This document shows, one piece after another, positions 63,049-64,000 of a DNA stretch of 64,000 nt. The position numbers were made by a program, and so were the translations under genes. Position 1 is the first letter of the stretch; every line of letters starts with the position of its first letter. The notes under the pieces were generated by a model. The model saw only the letters and a list, made by a program, of their open reading frames with translations, searched no databases and had not been told where the DNA came from. Where the stretch lies: contig CAWATW010000006.1 of NCBI GenBank assembly GCA_963785075.1, positions 186,001-250,000 of the forward strand. The letters are read 5' to 3'. This stretch comes from JAOUGY01 sp963785075 (GTDB taxonomy: Bacteria > Actinomycetota > Acidimicrobiia > Spongiisociales > ZC4RG35).

Positions 63049-64000
63049 ATGTCAGCTCAGATCGAGCAGCCAACCCGCACTTCCCCCACGACTGATATCG
63101 CCCGGCGCCGAAGCCTGTGGCTCCTTGCCCTCATCACGATCATCGGTGGCGCTCTGCGGTTCATCGGGCTTGGAGCAGACTCGTTCTGGCTCGACGAGGC
63201 TCTCACCGCCGACTTCACGACTCTGAGCTTCGGTGAGCTGTGGTCGTATGACCCGGTCTACAACAAGGCCAATCCCCCGGGCTACATCGCACTCATGAAG
63301 ATCTGGGTTCAGGTCAGCCGTTCAGACGAGTGGTTTCGGGCATCGTCGGCGCTGGCCGGAACCCTGACGCTGCCGGTGGTGTACCTCATCGGCGCCCGGA
63401 TGGGGAGCAGGCGTGGAGGCCTGATGGCTGCCGCGGTCCTCGCAGTCGCCGGGCTCCATGTGCGCTACAGCCAGGAAGCGCGCACATATGCCATTCTCAC
63501 GTTCTTCGTCGCCCTCATCGTGCTGGCCGTGATCCAGCTCGTCACCCAACCAGTCACCCGGGAGGCAGATCTGGTGTTCCGGGGGAGATCCAAGCTCAGG
63601 GGCCGACATGGCCACAGCCCGATCACATGGACTCATGTGGCATGGGTCACATACGCCGTGTCCCTCGGCATCGCCCTCCACCTCCACAACACGAGCTTCA
63701 CACTGCCGCTGACATCGAGCATCGGGGTCGGCCTGTGGTGGCTTCGGAGTCGCCCCAGGGGTTTCGTGCTCCGCTGGACGCTGGCCAACCTCGCCGGGCT
63801 GCTCATCTGGCTGCCATGGCTTCCCGGATTCCTCAATCAGATCGAGCGCGTGACGAATAGCTTCTGGGCCGAATACCCCACCGGCCACGCGCTCACTCAC
63901 GACTTCGCCGAGCTCGCGAAGGGATACGCCAACCGGCTCGACCCGATCGCCAACAACCTCTGGCTGGAGATCGCTGTGCTCGTCGGTCTAGTCGTCATGA
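63049..64000 (+). CDS. ArnT/PMT-like membrane glycosyltransferase (C-terminus cut by window edge)
   Basis: 317 codons to the window edge. ATG 63049 is 8 nt after TACCAT (63035-63040): leaderless. A clear paralogue of the protein at 40327: SFWLDEALTADFTTLSFGEL against FWLDEAHTADFTTLTVGELW, and LHVRYSQEARTYAILTFF in the next loop. Several TM helices; the acidic first-loop pair is the likely catalytic site for polyprenyl-phosphate sugars. The two copies differ most in the cytoplasmic loop before HVAWVTYAVS. Confidence 0.82.
   Translation, partial: MSAQIEQPTRTSPTTDIARRRSLWLLALITIIGGALRFIGLGADSFWLDEALTADFTTLSFGELWSYDPVYNKANPPGYIALMKIWVQVSRSDEWFRASSALAGTLTLPVVYLIGARMGSRRGGLMAAAVLAVAGLHVRYSQEARTYAILTFFVALIVLAVIQLVTQPVTREADLVFRGRSKLRGRHGHSPITWTHVAWVTYAVSLGIALHLHNTSFTLPLTSSIGVGLWWLRSRPRGFVLRWTLANLAGLLIWLPWLPGFLNQIERVTNSFWAEYPTGHALTHDFAELAKGYANRLDPIANNLWLEIAVLVGLVVM

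Noticed and set aside
1..64000. tRNA, rRNA or riboswitch (including a cobalamin riboswitch near the mutase)
   Set aside because: Scanned the intergenic gaps by eye and found no cloverleaf, rRNA or B12-box sequence; a covariance-model search could still find a missed small RNA.

Overview
The window reads as a high-GC Gram-positive chromosome from a deep-branching actinobacterium, most likely Acidimicrobiia. The evidence is coenzyme F420 genes (fbiA/cofD, fbiB/cofE), an actinobacterial acyl-CoA carboxylase/BirA/LpdA neighbourhood, a DUF5719 protein beside a large membrane glycosyltransferase, many GTG starts, and start codons sitting 6-10 nt behind a TANNNT -10 box, which points to leaderless mRNAs. 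No rRNA, tRNA, CRISPR array, phage or transposase gene was seen. The taxonomic call is inference.

Layout. 1-5.4 kb: DUF5719 protein and membrane GT2 (minus) diverge from fbiA-fbiB. 5.5-9.8 kb: LCP ligase and UDP-glucose-type dehydrogenase, a dienelactone-hydrolase-like protein lacking its nucleophile, and BirA. 9.8-16.6 kb: acyl-CoA (propionyl-CoA) carboxylase beta and alpha, an LpdA-like quinone reductase bracketed by two inverted hairpin arrays, and methylmalonyl-CoA mutase large subunit, together giving propionyl-CoA to succinyl-CoA. 16.7-20.2 kb: a bifunctional penicillin-binding protein with a frameshifted PASTA tail and two small divergent genes. 20.1-26.1 kb: polysaccharide assembly (flippase, polyprenyl glycosylphosphotransferase, GT2, GT4, UDP-sugar dehydrogenase). 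26.1-34.3 kb: five exported proteins, mostly enzymes, carrying a Cys-containing SLH-like repeat. 34.4-44.8 kb: glycosyltransferases including a GT2-pyruvyltransferase fusion, a methyltransferase and an HDAC-family deacetylase. 44.8-54.8 kb: a sixth SLH-like protein (M23 peptidase), DUF3048, more GTs, rmlBAD, an unknown secreted protein and rmlC. 54.8-62.5 kb: a sulfotransferase-like gene, a very large sulfotransferase/methyltransferase/GT2/CgeB gene and a heparinase II/III gene, all broken by single-base indels. 63-64 kb: the start of a second ArnT-like transferase.

How it fits together. Most of the window builds and decorates the cell surface. Nucleotide sugars (UDP-uronates, dTDP-rhamnose) feed many GTs. 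The phosphotransferase and flippase start and export lipid-linked glycan, and LCP proteins attach glycan to peptidoglycan made by the PBP. SLH domains classically bind pyruvylated wall polymers, so the pyruvyltransferase fusion beside the SLH-like exoproteins suggests a matched anchor-and-ligand system (inference).

The most notable observations are the inverted modular hairpin arrays around lpdA, the SLH-like display set with its pyruvyltransferase, pervasive leaderless starts including an 8-codon leader ORF in front of the biotin carboxylase gene, and two islands dense in frameshifts that may be assembly error or gene decay.
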